A stretch of 64,000 nucleotides of DNA, from the NCBI RefSeq assembly GCF_010731775.1, contig NZ_AP022590.1, forward strand, positions 3,596,001-3,660,000, read 5' to 3'. Shown here piece by piece: positions 63,155-64,000 of the stretch (position 1 is its first letter; each line of letters begins with the position of its first letter). The notes under the pieces are model-generated. The model was not told where the DNA came from. It made no database searches and was given only the letters and a program-made list of their open reading frames with translations. The DNA comes from Mycobacterium mantenii (GTDB taxonomy: Bacteria; Actinomycetota; Actinomycetes; Mycobacteriales; Mycobacteriaceae). A program made the position numbers and the translations under genes.

Positions 63155-64000
63155 CTATTCTCCGCAGACAGCGTCGACACGCCCGCGAACTCGCGCGACG
63201 AAATACAGCCCGATCACCACCGCCCAGGACAGCAGGCTGAGCCAGAGCTGGCTGCGCGCCGTGTGGTCGAACGCCATCTGCACCAGCACCGCGGTGATTC
63301 CGGTCAGCGTGAGAATCGACAGCACCGGATAGAACCACATTTTCACCGTCAGTCTCTCCGCGGGCGTTCGGCGGCGCAGGATGATCTGCGACAGGGCGAT
63401 CAACCAGTAGACGAACAAGATGATGGCGCCCGACGAGTTCAGCAGGAAGAGGAACACCGTGTTGGGCGAGACCCGCGCCATGATGACGCACCCGAACCCG
63501 ACCGCCGACGAGCACAAGATCGCGAAGTGGGGAACGCCGCGGCCACTCAGTTTGACCAATTGTGTTGGGGCTTCACCCCGCTCGGCGAGGACGAACAACA
63601 TGCGCGACGCGGTATAGAGCCCGGAGTTCAGGCAGGACAGCACCGCGGTCAGCACGACGGCGTTCATCACCTGGTCCGCGCCGGAAAGCCCCATGTGTTT
63701 GAGCGCGGCCACGTACGGCGAGGCACCGAGTTCCACGGAGTCCCAGGGCAACAGCACCACGAGCAGGAAGACCGAACCGACGAAGAAGATCCCGATGCGC
63801 GCCACCACCGATCTGGTCGCCTTCTGGACGGCCAGCTCGGGGTCGCGACTTTCCGCGGCGGCGACGGTGACGATCTCGGCGCCCACCATGGAGAAGATCA
63901 CCACCACGATGGCGGCGAACACCGCGCCGACGCCGTGGGGAAAGAACCCGCCGTGTGTGTGCAGATTGGCCAGACCTCCGTGATGGCCCGGCACCAGTCC
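63155..64000 (-). CDS. gabP: Amino-acid permease GabP-like, C-terminal part (runs off window)
   Basis: About 282 residues are present; the N-terminus lies past the window edge. Eight or so membrane helices with ESRDPELAVQKATRSVVARI, SCLNSGLYTASRMLFVLAERGEAP and VYWLIALSQIILRRR are typical of the APC amino-acid permeases (GabP/AnsP group). In M. tuberculosis the gene at this position is gabP (Rv0522), a GABA permease; the substrate here is inferred from position. It takes up an amino acid with protons across the inner membrane. Confidence 0.85.
   Translation of the reverse strand, partial: GLVPGHHGGLANLHTHGGFFPHGVGAVFAAIVVVIFSMVGAEIVTVAAAESRDPELAVQKATRSVVARIGIFFVGSVFLLVVLLPWDSVELGASPYVAALKHMGLSGADQVMNAVVLTAVLSCLNSGLYTASRMLFVLAERGEAPTQLVKLSGRGVPHFAILCSSAVGFGCVIMARVSPNTVFLFLLNSSGAIILFVYWLIALSQIILRRRTPAERLTVKMWFYPVLSILTLTGITAVLVQMAFDHTARSQLWLSLLSWAVVIGLYFVARVRGRVDAVCGE

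Overview
This is a GC-rich chromosomal segment of a Mycobacterium. I read it as a slow grower; the M. avium complex or a near relative is plausible but unproven. Most of the window follows, in inverted order, the M. tuberculosis H37Rv stretch from Rv0566c (yajQ-like) to Rv0522 (gabP). Names and Rv numbers rest on protein reading, gene order and memory, not on a database search.

Layout. 1-4.9 kb: accessory DNA beside a tRNA-Tyr gene. It holds a partial NRAMP-like transporter, a molybdopterin-oxidoreductase relic, two membrane proteins, and a two-gene operon of a DUF1023 hydrolase and an LppA/LppV-type lipoprotein. 5-16.6 kb: tRNA-Tyr, yajQ-like gene, Baeyer-Villiger monooxygenase, membrane serine protease, gpsA, SulP transporter, small HTH protein, htpX, grcC1, menJ, Rv0559c-like secreted protein and menG. 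16.6-26.6 kb: an insertion relative to M. tuberculosis, holding an SDR, a PknH-type Ser/Thr kinase, a flavin monooxygenase, a cyclase-ATPase regulator and a P450. The last two each carry a single-base frameshift. 26.6-42 kb: mgtA, Rv0556-like gene, menD, bpoC, menC, amidohydrolase, fadD8, menB, SDR, glyoxalase-like protein, pitA, Rv0544c, Rv0543c, menE and Rv0541c. 42-53.9 kb: two glycosyltransferase-like genes, a proline/threonine-rich membrane protein, Rv0537c, galE3, mtnP, menA, fabH, small membrane proteins and a ParA-like ATPase. 54-60 kb: one tightly overlapping operon hemL - Rv0525 - Rv0526 - ccdA - resB - ccsB. 60-64 kb: a Ddn-like protein, an inserted tartrate dehydratase/ketopantoate reductase pair, and a partial gabP.

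How the genes work together. The core is respiratory. MenD, MenC, MenE, MenB, MenA and MenG make menaquinone; GrcC1 probably supplies a polyprenyl chain; MenJ saturates one isoprene. The hemL/ccdA/resB/ccsB operon supplies haem and matures c-type cytochromes. Many adjacent same-strand genes overlap by 1-4 bases (ATGA, GTGA, TTGA or TGATG), which points to translational coupling.

Against the M. tuberculosis order, Rv0560c and vapBC3 (Rv0549c-Rv0550c) are missing. The vapBC3 position holds gene relics, palindromic elements and a Ddn-like gene. The least explained items are the DUF1023/lipoprotein pair beside tRNA-Tyr (a possible secreted effector with an immunity partner), the signalling and oxidation island, the short palindromic repeat family near fadD8 and menB, and an 11-base-periodic array upstream of pitA.
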